A DNA stretch of 64,000 nt from Geobacillus thermocatenulatus. Its GTDB lineage: Bacteria > Bacillota > Bacilli > Bacillales > Anoxybacillaceae. Below are positions 15,777-25,068 of this stretch, in pieces (positions within the stretch are counted from its first letter, which is position 1; each line of letters begins with the position of its first letter). Made by a program: the position numbers and the translations under genes. Location: contig NZ_NEWK01000002.1 in NCBI RefSeq assembly GCF_002217655.1, positions 621,164 to 685,163 of the forward strand, read 5' to 3'. The notes under the pieces were generated by a model. It was not told the origin of the DNA, ran no database searches, and saw only the letters and a program-made list of their open reading frames with translations.

Positions 15777-16736
15777 TCACCGTTTTCCTTTGATGTATGG
15801 CGTGCCAGCCGCTTTCGGCGCCTCAGCGCGGCCGATGAAGCCCGCCAGCGCCAAAATCGTGAGTGCATACGGGGCGATGAGCAAGTAAACGGTCGGGACG
15901 TTTTTCAAGAACGGAATCGTTTGCCCGACGATGCTTAAGCTTTGCGCCAACCCGAAAAAGAGCGCCGCCCCCATCGCGCCGATCGGATGCCATTTGCCAA
16001 AAATCATGGCGGCAAGCGCCATAAATCCGTGCCCGGAAATCGTCGCATGGCTGAAATCGCGGGAAATGATCGTCGCGTATACCGCACCGCCCAAGCCGCC
16101 GAGCGCGCCGCTGATCATGACGGCGATGTAGCGCATTTTGGCGACATGAATCCCCATCGTATCCGCCGCCATCGGATGTTCGCCGACCGCACGCAGCCGC
16201 AGGCCAAACGGCGTTTTGTAAATGACATACCATGATACAAACGCCAGCGCAATGGCGATATACGACGGCGCGTACGCGTTGGAAAACAACAGCGGCCCAA
16301 TGACGGGAATGTCGCTTAACACGGGCACGTCAATTTTGTCAAACCCAACTTGAATTTGGTCCGTCTGCCCCTTGCCGTACATTTTCTTCACTAAAAACAG
16401 CGACAGACCAAGCGCCAAAAAGTTGATCGCCACCCCGCTTACGACTTGGTCGGCGCGAAATGTGACCGACGCGACAGCGTGCAGCAGGGAAAATACAGCG
16501 CCCACCACCATGGCAGCCAATAAGGCAAGCCACGGCGTCCATTCGCCAAACCGATCGGCAAACGTCAAATTAAAGACGATGCCGACAAACGCGCCGATGG
16601 TCATCAATCCTTCAAGCCCGATGTTGACGACGCCGGACCGTTCGCTAAACACGCCGCCAAGGGCGGTGAAAATGAGAGGAGCCGCAAAGAAAATCGTTGT
16701 CGGGACAATCGTTTGCAAGACGTCATACACGCTCAC
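15777..16736 (-). CDS. nupQ: Nucleoside ABC transporter permease NupQ
   Basis: A 319-residue inner-membrane permease of the BPD_transp_2 (branched-chain/ribose/nucleoside) family. Eight or more hydrophobic segments are visible, including GVFSERSGVVNIGLEGLMTIGAFVG near the N-terminus, a family hallmark. It pairs with NupP to form the channel of a guanosine/nucleoside importer, as in B. subtilis NupNOPQ. The start is GTG at 16736, directly after the nupP stop, so the two are translationally coupled. It is the last gene before the operon terminator. Substrate specificity is inferred from family and operon composition. Confidence 0.92.
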   Translation of the reverse strand: MSVYDVLQTIVPTTIFFAAPLIFTALGGVFSERSGVVNIGLEGLMTIGAFVGIVFNLTFADRFGEWTPWLALLAAMVVGAVFSLLHAVASVTFRADQVVSGVAINFLALGLSLFLVKKMYGKGQTDQIQVGFDKIDVPVLSDIPVIGPLLFSNAYAPSYIAIALAFVSWYVIYKTPFGLRLRAVGEHPMAADTMGIHVAKMRYIAVMISGALGGLGGAVYATIISRDFSHATISGHGFMALAAMIFGKWHPIGAMGAALFFGLAQSLSIVGQTIPFLKNVPTVYLLIAPYALTILALAGFIGRAEAPKAAGTPYIKGKR

Positions 16737-17783
16737 TTACTCCGCCCCCTTTTGCCAACGAGATAGCAGCCAGCGGATCATGTAGCTGGATGCAACAAAG
16801 AAAATGATGAGCGCGATAATAATATCGACGAGTTCGGTCGGCACGCCGGCGCTTGACGGCATTTCCAACGCCCCGACTTTTAAGGCGCCAAACAACAAGG
16901 CGGAGAGCAAAATGCCAAACGCGTTGTTTCCTCCGATCAAGGCAACCGCGATGCCATCAAATCCAAGGCCGGTAAAGCCGGCTTTCGTCGAGATATTTCC
17001 AAATGTGCCAAGCCCCTCCATCGCCCCGGCGACGCCGGCAAAAGCGCCGGAGATGACCATCGCTAAAATGATGTTGGCGCGCACATTCATGCCCGCGTAC
17101 TGTGACGCGTGCTGATTGAAACCGACCGCCCGCAGCTCAAACCCTTTCGTCGTCCGCTCAAGCAAAAACCACATGACAAATGCGGCGGCGACAGCGATGA
17201 AAATGCCGTAATGCATGGTGGAATGATGCGTAATGGCATCAAAAAAGTCGGAGTGAAGCGATGCGCTTTCTTTCACCGGCTTTGATTTAAATCCCTCATC
17301 AGACAAAACGGAACGGATGATGGCGTTCGTTACATGCAAAGCAATATAGTTCATCATGATCGTAATAATGACTTCGTGCACTTTTAAATACGCCTTCAGC
17401 ACACCCGGAATCAAGCCCCATAGCGCCCCGGCCAACGCGGCGGCCAACAAGGCAAGCGGCAAATGGATGATTTTGGGCAAATCAAAGGACACCCCGACCC
17501 AGACGGCAGCGAGCCAGCCGACGATCAGCTGCCCTTCAACCCCGATGTTAAACAACCCGGTGCGAAAGGCAAACGCCACCGCCAAGCCCGTTAAAATGTA
17601 TGGCGTCGTCTGGCGGATCGTTTCACCGATATAGTACGTATCGCCAAACGCCCCGTACACGAGAGCGTAAAACCCAGCGATCGGGTTGTAGCCGCTGGCA
17701 AGCATCACGATCGAACCGGCGATCATGCCAAGAAGAACGGCCAACAATGGTATCAAAAATTGCTGGAGACGATTCGACTTCAT
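16737..17783 (-). CDS. nupP: Nucleoside ABC transporter permease NupP
   Basis: A 348-residue permease of the same superfamily as NupQ, with about nine hydrophobic segments and the signature FRTGLFNIGVEGQLIVG. The ATG at 17783 overlaps the TGA of nupO (TGATG). An in-frame GTG one codon upstream (17786) is an alternative. With NupQ it forms the membrane part of the importer energised by NupO and fed by lipoprotein NupN. Confidence 0.92.
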   Translation of the reverse strand: MKSNRLQQFLIPLLAVLLGMIAGSIVMLASGYNPIAGFYALVYGAFGDTYYIGETIRQTTPYILTGLAVAFAFRTGLFNIGVEGQLIVGWLAAVWVGVSFDLPKIIHLPLALLAAALAGALWGLIPGVLKAYLKVHEVIITIMMNYIALHVTNAIIRSVLSDEGFKSKPVKESASLHSDFFDAITHHSTMHYGIFIAVAAAFVMWFLLERTTKGFELRAVGFNQHASQYAGMNVRANIILAMVISGAFAGVAGAMEGLGTFGNISTKAGFTGLGFDGIAVALIGGNNAFGILLSALLFGALKVGALEMPSSAGVPTELVDIIIALIIFFVASSYMIRWLLSRWQKGAE

Positions 17784-19309
17784 CACGACACACCTGCTTC
17801 CTTCCGTTTGCTTCCGGCCATCAACAACCCGAGCTCCTGTTCGGTTGTTTCTTTCGGATCGACGATGGCGACGATGTTTCCTTCATAAATGACAGCGATC
17901 CGGTCGCTGACGTTCATCACTTCGTCAAGCTCAAACGAGACGAGCAGCACCGCTTTCCCGCGGTCTCGCTGTTCAATGAGCCGCTTATGAATAAATTCGA
18001 TCGCTCCAACATCAAGCCCCCTCGTCGGCTGGGCGGCGATCAACAAGTCCGGATCGCGGTCGACTTCACGGCCGATGATCGCTTTTTGCTGGTTTCCGCC
18101 CGATAGCGCCCGCGCCTTCGTATATTCATCCGGCGTGCGCACGTCAAATTCGCGGATGAGCTGGCGCGCTTTTTCGTAAATGGCTTGAAAATTCAACAGA
18201 CCCCGTTTCGAGTACGGCGGCTGATAGTACGTTTGCAGCACCATGTTTTCGCCGATCGGAAAGTCAAGGACAAGCCCGTGTTTATGCCGATCTTGCGGAA
18301 TATGGCCGACGCCGGCTTCGATGATTTTGCGCGGCGGCAAATTCGTAATGTCTCGGCCGTTGAGGCGGATGGTCCCTGATTCCGCTTTGATCAAGCCGGT
18401 TATGGCTTCAATGAGCTCGGTCTGGCCGTTGCCGTCGACTCCAGCAATGCCGACGATCTCGCCGGCGTGCACCGTCAAGTTCAAACCGTTGACCGCTTTG
18501 ATCCCGCGCGCGTCCTTGACGACTAAGTCTTTAATTTCCAACACCGGTTTTCCCGGCTCAGCCGGTTTCTTAGCGGTCGTAAACTGCACCTCGCGGCCGA
18601 CCATGAGCGCCGCCAGTTCGTTCGGATTCGTCTCCGCCACATTGAGCGTCGCAATTCCTTTGCCGCGGCGGATGACGGTGACGCGGTCGCACACTTCCAT
18701 AATTTCTTTGAGTTTGTGCGTAATTAAAATGATCGATTTCCCTTCGCGGACGAGCGTGCGCATAATTTGCATGAGCTCGCGAATTTCCTGCGGCGTCAAC
18801 ACCGCTGTCGGTTCGTCAAAAATCAAAATATCGGCGCCGCGGTAAAGCGTCTTTAAAATTTCCACGCGCTGCTGCATGCCGACGGAAATGTCGGCGATCT
18901 TCGCTGTCGGATCGACCGCGAGTCCATATCGTTCCGACAATTCGCGCACTTCCCGCTCCGCCCGCTTCATATCGATCGTTCCGACCCGCGTCGGTTCGCT
19001 GCCTAAGATGATATTTTCCGTCACCGTGAACGTATCGACGAGCATAAAGTGCTGATGCACCATGCCGATGCCAAGATCATTGGCGACGTTCGGGTCGGTG
19101 ATGCGCACCGGATTTCCTTTCACACGGATTTCGCCGCCGTCCGGCTGGTATAAACCGAACAGCACGTTCATGAGCGTCGATTTGCCGGCCCCGTTTTCGC
19201 CAAGCAGAGCGTGTATCTCCCCCTTTTTCACTTGCAGCGTAATGTTGTCATTGGCGACAAACGTGCCAAACACCTTGCGGATATTGAGCATTTCAATCAC
19301 GTATTCCAA
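17783..19309 (-). CDS. nupO: Nucleoside ABC transporter ATP-binding protein NupO
   Basis: A double-cassette ATPase of about 508 residues. The first cassette has Walker A GENGAGKS and signature ISVGMQQRVEI with Walker B ILIFDEPTAVLTP. The second has the degenerate A loop GVDGNGQTE, signature LSGGNQQK and LLIAAQPTRGLD. This layout is typical of sugar/nucleoside (RbsA-like) importers. I prefer TTG 19309 (protein starting (M)EYVIEMLNIRKVFG), 8 nt after AAGGAG; GTG 19318 would sit directly against the ribosome binding site. Upstream, the 118-127 nt gap to nupN holds two strong stem-loops that may lower nupO expression relative to nupN. Confidence 0.92.
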   Translation of the reverse strand: MEYVIEMLNIRKVFGTFVANDNITLQVKKGEIHALLGENGAGKSTLMNVLFGLYQPDGGEIRVKGNPVRITDPNVANDLGIGMVHQHFMLVDTFTVTENIILGSEPTRVGTIDMKRAEREVRELSERYGLAVDPTAKIADISVGMQQRVEILKTLYRGADILIFDEPTAVLTPQEIRELMQIMRTLVREGKSIILITHKLKEIMEVCDRVTVIRRGKGIATLNVAETNPNELAALMVGREVQFTTAKKPAEPGKPVLEIKDLVVKDARGIKAVNGLNLTVHAGEIVGIAGVDGNGQTELIEAITGLIKAESGTIRLNGRDITNLPPRKIIEAGVGHIPQDRHKHGLVLDFPIGENMVLQTYYQPPYSKRGLLNFQAIYEKARQLIREFDVRTPDEYTKARALSGGNQQKAIIGREVDRDPDLLIAAQPTRGLDVGAIEFIHKRLIEQRDRGKAVLLVSFELDEVMNVSDRIAVIYEGNIVAIVDPKETTEQELGLLMAGSKRKEAGVS

Positions 19310-19335
19310 GCGATTCACTCCTTACTCAAGCAAGG

Positions 19336-19394
19336 TCAAAATCACAAAATGAAAGGCGACAGCGAAACAGCCGCCCTTCATTTCATGATTTTGA
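19336..19394 (-). promoter_or_regulatory. Intercistronic stem-loop 2 (nupN-nupO)
   Basis: An imperfect long stem pairs TCAAAATCA...AAATGAA with TTCATTT...TGATTTTGA. It lies just upstream of nupO without a following U-run, so it looks like a processing or stability element rather than a terminator. Confidence 0.5.
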
Positions 19395-19425
19395 AGAAGG
19401 CTAGCGGCTCGCGCTAGCCTTCTTC
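19393..19425 (-). promoter_or_regulatory. Intercistronic stem-loop 1 after nupN
   Basis: A perfect 14-bp stem GAAGAAGGCTAGCG/CGCTAGCCTTCTTC closes a 5-nt loop 12 nt after the nupN stop codon. There is no U-run, so it probably protects the nupN 3' end and lets the binding protein be made in excess, as in other ABC operons. Confidence 0.6.
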
Positions 19426-19436
19426 GCCGTTGTTCG

Positions 19437-20525
19437 TCACTTGATCGTCGCAGCGAATTGCTCGTACTCTTTTCGGTTTGTCGGAACTTTCACTTCGCCT
19501 TTGATGATTTTTTGCTTCCATTCGTCAACGGTTTTTAACACGTTCTCCGGAATGTTGTCTTGCGTCGGGGCAATGCCAACCCCATTTTCCGGCAACCCGT
19601 ACTCAATCGTTTTGCCGCCCGGGAAGTCGCCCTCTTTCGCCCGTTTCGCCGTGTCATAGACAGCGACGTCGACGCGCTTCACCATCGAAGTGAGCGTTAC
19701 GTTGTACGTTTTGCCGCCGACTTTCAATTCTCCCTCCGGCGCTTGGTCTTTGTCAACACCGATGACCCAAATTTCGCGGTTCGGATCTTTCTTTTTCAAA
19801 TCTTTCGCTTCCGAGAAGACGCCGTTCCCAGTCGCCCCAGCGGCATGGTAGATGATGTCGATGCCAGACGCGTACATGCTCGAGGCGATCGCTTTCCCTT
19901 TATCCGCTTGGTCGAATGCCCCGGCGTATTGCACTTCCACAGTCGCCTTCGGATTGACCGCTTTCACGCCGGCGCGGAATCCGCTTTCGAATTTTTCGAT
20001 CAACGGAATCTCCATTCCACCGACAAAGCCGATTTTATTCGTTTTCGTCATGAGTCCGGCGACAACACCGACAAGGAATGAGCCTTCATGCTCTTTGAAC
20101 GTGATGCTGGCGACATTGGGCTCGTCAACAACCGTGTCGACGATGGCGAAATGTTTTTTCGGGTTTTGCTTCGCGACTTCTTTCACCGCATCGCCCATCA
20201 AATACCCGATGCCGAAAATCAAGTCAAAATCGCTACGCACAAGCTTGTTTAAGTTCGTGGCATAGTCCGTGTCGCTCGATGACTGCAAGTAGTCGTAGCC
20301 GCCGCGGCCTTTTTCAAGCCCGTTGTCTTTGCCGAACTTTTGCAGCCCTTCCCAAGCCGACTGGTTGAACGATTTGTCGTCAATGCCGCCGACGTCGGTG
20401 ACCATGGCGACGCTGAACGTGTCTTTTCCACCCCCGGCATTATTTCCCCCTTGACCGCCACAAGCGGCAAGCAGCGTGCTGGCGGCGAACAAAGTGGACA
20501 AAAGCAATCCCATTCGCTTTTTCAT
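19437..20525 (-). CDS. nupN: BMP-family nucleoside-binding lipoprotein NupN
   Basis: A 362-residue extracellular solute-binding lipoprotein of the Bmp/Med/PnrA family, which binds purine nucleosides. The signal peptide [22 protein letters not shown] ends in lipobox LAAC (Cys at residue 22). A glycine/asparagine-rich tether ([11 protein letters not shown]) and the family hallmarks [20 protein letters not shown] and [18 protein letters not shown] follow. The ATG at 20525 is preceded by CAGGGGGTAGTG. It is the first transporter gene, 84 nt downstream of the GntR-family regulator, in a gap that contains the inverted repeat TTCAT-n5-ATGAA. Confidence 0.93.
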   Translation of the reverse strand: MKKRMGLLLSTLFAASTLLAACGGQGGNNAGGGKDTFSVAMVTDVGGIDDKSFNQSAWEGLQKFGKDNGLEKGRGGYDYLQSSSDTDYATNLNKLVRSDFDLIFGIGYLMGDAVKEVAKQNPKKHFAIVDTVVDEPNVASITFKEHEGSFLVGVVAGLMTKTNKIGFVGGMEIPLIEKFESGFRAGVKAVNPKATVEVQYAGAFDQADKGKAIASSMYASGIDIIYHAAGATGNGVFSEAKDLKKKDPNREIWVIGVDKDQAPEGELKVGGKTYNVTLTSMVKRVDVAVYDTAKRAKEGDFPGGKTIEYGLPENGVGIAPTQDNIPENVLKTVDEWKQKIIKGEVKVPTNRKEYEQFAATIK

Positions 20526-20609
20526 CCATCACTACCCCCTGCTTTGAAAATTGGTTCCTTCATGTAGTATGAAACTTCCGGCTTCTTTCTATGTACCCTT
20601 TTCACCTCC

Positions 20610-21341
20610 TTAAAAGCTGAACCGCTTCCGCATGACATGGAAACTGAACTTGTCGGAGCGGAAATAGTTGACAGAATAAAAAATCGGCTCATCGTTTTTA
20701 TCGAAATGCATTTGCTTGAGCACAAGCAGCGCCGTTTCCGGGTCGCATTGCAAAATCGGTGACACTTTTTCATGATAGCCGAGCGGCACGATGCGCGCGA
20801 CCGCATAGGCGATGTCGCGATGCGTTTGGTTGTGCAAGTTTTCAAACAACGACTCTTGCTCATAAGAGATCCCTTTGGGCAAATATTTGCATAAAATTTT
20901 ATCCAAGCAATAAACGACCGGCTCTCCATCGGCGGTACGCACCCGCTCAATGAGCAGCAAATTTTCGTCCGGCCGGCATTGAAAGCGGCGCATATCGTCT
21001 TCCGTCGGCTGTTGGATGGAGGAAGACAAAAAAATCGTTCCTGGCTTGCGTCCCGCTTGACGAATCATATCCGTGACGCTTGAGAGCTGTTCGATGCCGG
21101 ACGTAAACAGCGGACGGGCGTTGACAAACGTTCCGACGCCGTGGCGGCGGATGATAATGTTTTCTTCTTCAAGCACCCTGAGCGCTTCCCTCAATGTCGC
21201 CCGGCTGACGCCAAGCTGTTTGGCAAGTTCAAACTCGGACGGCAGTTTTTGTTTTTCTTTGTACACTCCCGTTTCAATATCGCGCTTGATGCGATCAATC
21301 ACTTGCAAGTAAAGGTGGCGGCTGTCTGATTTGATTGACAT
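20610..21341 (-). CDS. ymfC: GntR-family (HutC/UTRA type) transcriptional regulator
   Basis: A 243-residue regulator. An N-terminal winged HTH (about residues 5-75: [54 protein letters not shown]) is followed by a UTRA effector domain (about 95-240) of the HutC subfamily, which senses small metabolites. The start chosen is ATG 21341 ([13 protein letters not shown]), 8 nt after GGAGG; in-frame ATGs at 21365 and 21398 are possible. It corresponds to YmfC downstream of spoIIIE in B. subtilis. Here it directly precedes nupNOPQ in the same orientation, so control of nucleoside uptake is a reasonable inference. A palindrome (21377-21388) just upstream may be its own operator. Confidence 0.88.
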   Translation of the reverse strand: MSIKSDSRHLYLQVIDRIKRDIETGVYKEKQKLPSEFELAKQLGVSRATLREALRVLEEENIIIRRHGVGTFVNARPLFTSGIEQLSSVTDMIRQAGRKPGTIFLSSSIQQPTEDDMRRFQCRPDENLLLIERVRTADGEPVVYCLDKILCKYLPKGISYEQESLFENLHNQTHRDIAYAVARIVPLGYHEKVSPILQCDPETALLVLKQMHFDKNDEPIFYSVNYFRSDKFSFHVMRKRFSF

Positions 21342-21376
21342 GACAACGTCCTCCGTGTTACGCATTTCCGTTGAGA

Positions 21377-21388
21377 TCAGACCTCTGA
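21377..21388. promoter_or_regulatory. Candidate GntR operator
   Basis: The perfect inverted repeat TCAGA-CC-TCTGA lies 36 bp upstream of the preferred ymfC start, near a TATAGT -10-like element (minus strand, about 21416-21421). Autoregulation is inferred. Confidence 0.35.
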
Positions 21389-21518
21389 CATTAGACATAT
21401 AACCTTTTTGAGATTACTATATCATTTTTTACTGGGCAAATAAATAGGTGATATCAAATTTTGTCGAAGAAAACGAAATAGGATTGGCAACGCTTCCAAT
21501 AAGATGTATGATTGAGCG

Positions 21519-21548
21519 GGCAGGCTTTTTTCGCCCGCCCTTTTTTTC
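21519..21548 (+). terminator. Hairpin after spoIIIE, with its T-run on the plus strand
   Basis: GGGCAGGC/GCCCGCCC form a stem downstream of the spoIIIE stop. The T-run that follows (TTTTTTT) is on the plus strand, so canonical termination would act on antisense transcription, while the minus strand has only the hairpin. Confidence 0.5.
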
Positions 21549-21550
21549 AT

Positions 21551-23881
21551 TTATGATGTCTTTTTTAAATCTTCCTTCGACCAAAGAACGGCGCGCGGCT
21601 TGCTTCCTTCATACGGGCCGACGACGCCGCGCTCCTCCATGGCATCAATGAGCCGAGCAGCGCGATTGTAACCGATGCGGAAGCGGCGTTGCAGCATGGA
21701 GACGGAGGCGCTTTGCATTTCAACGACAAGACGGACCGCCTCATCGTACAACTCGTCTTCAAGGACTGAGGAAGAGGGTTCGCTGTCTTCGACGAACATC
21801 TCCTCATAATATTGCGCCTGCTGCTGTCCGATGACAAACCGAACGACGTCTTCCACCTCTTGGTCGGAGACAAACGCCCCTTGGACGCGCACTGGTTTTG
21901 AGGCTCCCATCGGCAAAAACAGCATATCGCCGCGGCCGAGCAGTTTTTCCGCCCCGCCCATATCCAAAATGGTGCGCGAGTCGATTTGGGATGATACACT
22001 GAAGGCGATGCGCGACGGAATGTTCGCTTTGATGACGCCGGTGATGACGTCCACCGACGGGCGCTGGGTGGCGATGATCAAGTGGATGCCGGCGGCGCGC
22101 GCCATTTGCGCCAAACGGGTGATCGCCTCTTCCACATCCGAGGAAGCCACCATCATCAAGTCGGCCAATTCGTCAATGATCACCACGATATATGGCAAAA
22201 GCGGCTGCTGTTCCGACGCCGTTTCGTTATGGTGGCGGATATGCTCGTTATACCCTTCAATGTTGCGCGTGCCGGTATGCGAGAACAGCTCGTAGCGCCG
22301 CTCCATTTCTTGGACGACTTTTTTCAGCGCCTGAGCCGCTTTTTTCGCGTCGGTGACGACCGGCGTCAACAAATGAGGAACACCGTTGTACACACTTAAC
22401 TCCACCATTTTCGGATCGATCATCATCAGCTTCACCTCATGCGGCTTCGTGCGCATGAGCAGGCTGACGATAATGCCGTTGATGCAGACGCTTTTGCCGC
22501 TGCCGGTCGCGCCGGCGATCAACAAATGCGGCATTTTGTTTAGTTCTGCAGCGACGACTTCACCGGAGATGTCGCGTCCAAGTGGAATCAACAGCTTCGC
22601 CTTGTCCCGTGTATGCTCAATGGCTTCCAGCACTTCGCGCAGCGAAACAGTGGCGATCTCTTCATTTGGCACTTCGATGCCGATCGCGGACTTGCCGGGG
22701 ATCGGCGCTTCAATGCGGATGTCTTTCGCCGCCAAAGCGAGCGCCAAATCGTCGCTTAAACTGACAATTTTGCTTACTTTCACCCCGACGTCCGGATACA
22801 CTTCATATTTCGTCACCGCCGGACCGAGGTGCACTTGCGTCACTTTCGCCTTGACGCCGAAGCTTTGGAACGTCTTCTCCAGTTTTCGCGCGTTGGCGTA
22901 AATGTTCGCATGATCGGCCGATTGCCCGGCCGGCTTCGGCAGGCGAAGCAAATCAAGCGGCGGCAGGTCGTAATTGGTGTTTTCATGCTCGGAAAACGCA
23001 AGCGGCGGCGCCGGTTTGTCCTCCTCCCCCCCACTGTCGCCTTCTACCAGTGGATTCTTCTCTTCTTCCGGCTCAGCGGCCGACCGGACCGCGGCAAAAT
23101 CGGAAATGATCGGCGGCGGGGAAAGCAGTTCCTCATCCGGCTCGACGCTGACTGCTTCAGCCGGCTCGTCTTCTCGCTTCGCGGCCGACCGCCGCGAGCG
23201 CCGGCTTCGGCCGCGGCTTTCCTTGCGCTTCCTCCCCGCCCGCCATTGCTTGATATCTTCAACAAACGCCAACCATTCCTTTCGCAAAAACGCTGCGGCA
23301 AAAGCACCCCATTTGCCGGCCGTCTCGCGCAGCGATTTCCCGGTTAGCACGACGAAGCCGACGATGAACAGAAGGAAACAAATCCATTTCGTCCCGGGCG
23401 AATCGAACAGTTGATAGCTGGCGGCAAATAACAGCGCGCCGACCATTCCGCCCCCTAAATCCACATCGGCCGCCTTGCCGCTTGCTTCGTTCCAAAACAG
23501 CCCCCACGTCGTCCGAATGATGCTCGGATCAAGCTCGCCGCGCCGCGACATGAGTTCAAACAGCTTGTCATGGCTCAAAAGCAGAAGCGCCGCGGCGATG
23601 GACGAAGCGCCGACAAACGGGCGGCCCGTCCATGATGGCCACTCCCGCCGCCACATGAGGATGAGCGATAATAGGAAAAGTCCGCCTACTAATAGCATGT
23701 ACCATTCGCCGAAAAAAAAGCGGCCCACAAGCACGAGCGTCTCCCCGACAAGCCCGAGGCGGGCCATCGCCACGACAGCGACCGCGAGCAAGCCAAGGCC
23801 GATCAATTCAAAGCGGATGGTTTCCGTCCATGGCTGTGTTTTTGACGGCTTCCCTTTTCTTCTTCGCTTTCGTTTCGCCAT
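21551..23881 (-). CDS. spoIIIE: DNA translocase SpoIIIE (FtsK family)
   Basis: A 776-residue septal DNA pump that moves the forespore chromosome across the sporulation septum. A basic N-terminus ([14 protein letters not shown]) is followed by about four transmembrane segments (about residues 25-170) and a charged linker (about 200-330). The motor follows with Walker [12 protein letters not shown] (about 450), Walker [15 protein letters not shown], and the FtsK signature [29 protein letters not shown]-terminal gamma winged-helix domain ([26 protein letters not shown]) reads SRS/KOPS-type sequences. The ATG at 23881 follows CTGGAGTGAACGATC. Its promoter (23962 region) sits upstream of a strong hairpin (23917-23950). 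Confidence 0.97.
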   Translation of the reverse strand: MAKRKRRRKGKPSKTQPWTETIRFELIGLGLLAVAVVAMARLGLVGETLVLVGRFFFGEWYMLLVGGLFLLSLILMWRREWPSWTGRPFVGASSIAAALLLLSHDKLFELMSRRGELDPSIIRTTWGLFWNEASGKAADVDLGGGMVGALLFAASYQLFDSPGTKWICFLLFIVGFVVLTGKSLRETAGKWGAFAAAFLRKEWLAFVEDIKQWRAGRKRKESRGRSRRSRRSAAKREDEPAEAVSVEPDEELLSPPPIISDFAAVRSAAEPEEEKNPLVEGDSGGEEDKPAPPLAFSEHENTNYDLPPLDLLRLPKPAGQSADHANIYANARKLEKTFQSFGVKAKVTQVHLGPAVTKYEVYPDVGVKVSKIVSLSDDLALALAAKDIRIEAPIPGKSAIGIEVPNEEIATVSLREVLEAIEHTRDKAKLLIPLGRDISGEVVAAELNKMPHLLIAGATGSGKSVCINGIIVSLLMRTKPHEVKLMMIDPKMVELSVYNGVPHLLTPVVTDAKKAAQALKKVVQEMERRYELFSHTGTRNIEGYNEHIRHHNETASEQQPLLPYIVVIIDELADLMMVASSDVEEAITRLAQMARAAGIHLIIATQRPSVDVITGVIKANIPSRIAFSVSSQIDSRTILDMGGAEKLLGRGDMLFLPMGASKPVRVQGAFVSDQEVEDVVRFVIGQQQAQYYEEMFVEDSEPSSSVLEDELYDEAVRLVVEMQSASVSMLQRRFRIGYNRAARLIDAMEERGVVGPYEGSKPRAVLWSKEDLKKTS

Positions 23882-23916
23882 GATCGTTCACTCCAGCATG
23901 AATGAATTGGCAAGCC

Positions 23917-23950
23917 GGAAAAAAGCAGCCATTGTTGGCTGCTTTTTTCC
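23917..23950. terminator. Bidirectional terminator between ylzJ and spoIIIE
   Basis: A perfect 15-bp stem GGAAAAAAGCAGCCA/TGGCTGCTTTTTTCC closes a 4-nt loop and gives U-runs in both directions. It lies about 40 nt past the ylzJ stop and about 36 nt before spoIIIE. Confidence 0.8.
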
Positions 23951-23961
23951 GTTTGTTTTCT

Positions 23962-23970
23962 ATTATATCA
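23962..23970 (-). promoter_or_regulatory. Extended -10 promoter upstream of spoIIIE
   Basis: The minus strand reads TGATATAAT, a perfect extended -10 (TGnTATAAT). No good -35 is visible. The predicted start lies just before the 23917-23950 hairpin. Confidence 0.5.
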
Positions 23971-23989
23971 TGAACGGCTGAACAATTCA

Positions 23990-24214
23990 TTACGATGTTG
24001 CCAGAGAAGCCGGAAATCGCGCCCCAGGCGCATATTTGGCGTTTAAAAAATGGAACGGATTCGTGCTTAAGTTTTGCACGATTTCATATTCTCCCGTTTC
24101 GACAGCTTGGACGAGAAACGGAATGCCCTCGTAATACACCATTTTCCGCTTCTCATAAACAGCGGCATCGACCGGAAAAATCAAATGTTCGGGCATGATC
24201 GTATACAAAATCAT
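23990..24214 (-). CDS. ylzJ: YlzJ-like protein
   Basis: A 74-residue conserved Bacillaceae protein of unknown function (YlzJ-like family), beginning [64 protein letters not shown]. It sits between tepA and spoIIIE exactly as in B. subtilis. Its ATG overlaps the tepA stop (ATGA), implying translational coupling. No membrane segment or catalytic motif is evident. Confidence 0.88.
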   Translation of the reverse strand: MILYTIMPEHLIFPVDAAVYEKRKMVYYEGIPFLVQAVETGEYEIVQNLSTNPFHFLNAKYAPGARFPASLATS

Positions 24215-24951
24215 TGGATCATCTTCCCTTCCCCGTTTTTCCTCATCGCGATCAGCTCGCGCAGCTTCGCCATCGCTTGGGACACGCCCCCGACTTCATC
24301 GATGAGCCCGTACCGGACGGCGTCAGGTCCAACGACGTTCGTGCCGATGTCGCGCGTCAAATTGCCTTTGGAAAACATGAGCTCTTTAAACTTTTCCTCG
24401 CTGATCTTCGAATGTTTCGTCACGAAGCGAACGACGCGCTCCTGCATTTTATCCAAGTACTCAAACGTCTGCGGCACGCCGATGACAAGCCCCGTCAAAC
24501 GGATCGGATGAATCGTCATTGTCGCCGTCTCGGTGATGAACGAATAGTTGCACGACACAGCAATCGGCACGCCGATCGAATGGCCGCCGCCAAGCACCAC
24601 GGAAACAGTCGGTTTCGAGAGCGAGGCGAGCATTTCCGCAATGGCGAGCCCTGCTTCCACATCGCCTCCGACCGTATTTAAAATGACGAGCAGCCCTTCA
24701 ATTTTCGGGTTTTGCTCGATAGCCACAATCTGCGGAATGACGTGCTCGTATTTCGTCGCCTTATTTTGCGGAGGCAGCTGAATATGCCCTTCAATCTGAC
24801 CGACGATCGTCAAACAATGAATGTTCGTATCGGGATCCATTTGCGGGACGTTCGTCTGCCCAAGCTGGGTGATGGCGGCAGCCGCTTCCTCGGCCTTTGT
24901 TTCTGGCTGTTCGCCCTCGGTTTCCGCTTGAACATCATGTTCCTTCTCCAT
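24211..24951 (-). CDS. tepA: ClpP-like translocation-enhancing protease TepA
   Basis: A 246-residue cytosolic ClpP-fold serine protease homologue. The B. subtilis orthologue (YmfB/TepA) was linked to protein export and is sporulation-associated. A charged, low-complexity N-terminus (about 1-35) precedes the ClpP-like core: [20 protein letters not shown], then [13 protein letters not shown] with Ser in the nucleophile position, then [11 protein letters not shown] with His. The ATG at 24951 lies behind AGGAGACGAAATGG. It is separated from rnjB by a terminator, and a CATACTA sequence (sigma-G-type -10) lies in the gap near 24986, although no convincing -35 was seen. Confidence 0.93.
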   Translation of the reverse strand: MEKEHDVQAETEGEQPETKAEEAAAAITQLGQTNVPQMDPDTNIHCLTIVGQIEGHIQLPPQNKATKYEHVIPQIVAIEQNPKIEGLLVILNTVGGDVEAGLAIAEMLASLSKPTVSVVLGGGHSIGVPIAVSCNYSFITETATMTIHPIRLTGLVIGVPQTFEYLDKMQERVVRFVTKHSKISEEKFKELMFSKGNLTRDIGTNVVGPDAVRYGLIDEVGGVSQAMAKLRELIAMRKNGEGKMIQ

Positions 24952-24999
24952 CCATTTCGTCTCCTTTCTTGTCGATCATACACTTAGTATGACCGAAAG

Positions 25000-25042
25000 G
25001 AAAAAGAAAAATGCCGGCAACGGCTGACCGTTTCCAGCATTT
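25000..25042 (-). terminator. Terminator after rnjB
   Basis: An imperfect 15-bp stem (AAATGCTGG...CCGGCATTT) with loop TCAG is followed by TTCTTTTT on the minus strand. Confidence 0.78.
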
Positions 25043-25068
25043 TCCATTTGACTTTGAGCATGATTGCA

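Noticed and set aside
24961-25000. Sigma-G promoter for tepA from the CATACTA sequence near 24986
   Set aside because: The -10 match is perfect, but no convincing TGAATA-like -35 lies at the right distance, so it was not listed as a feature.
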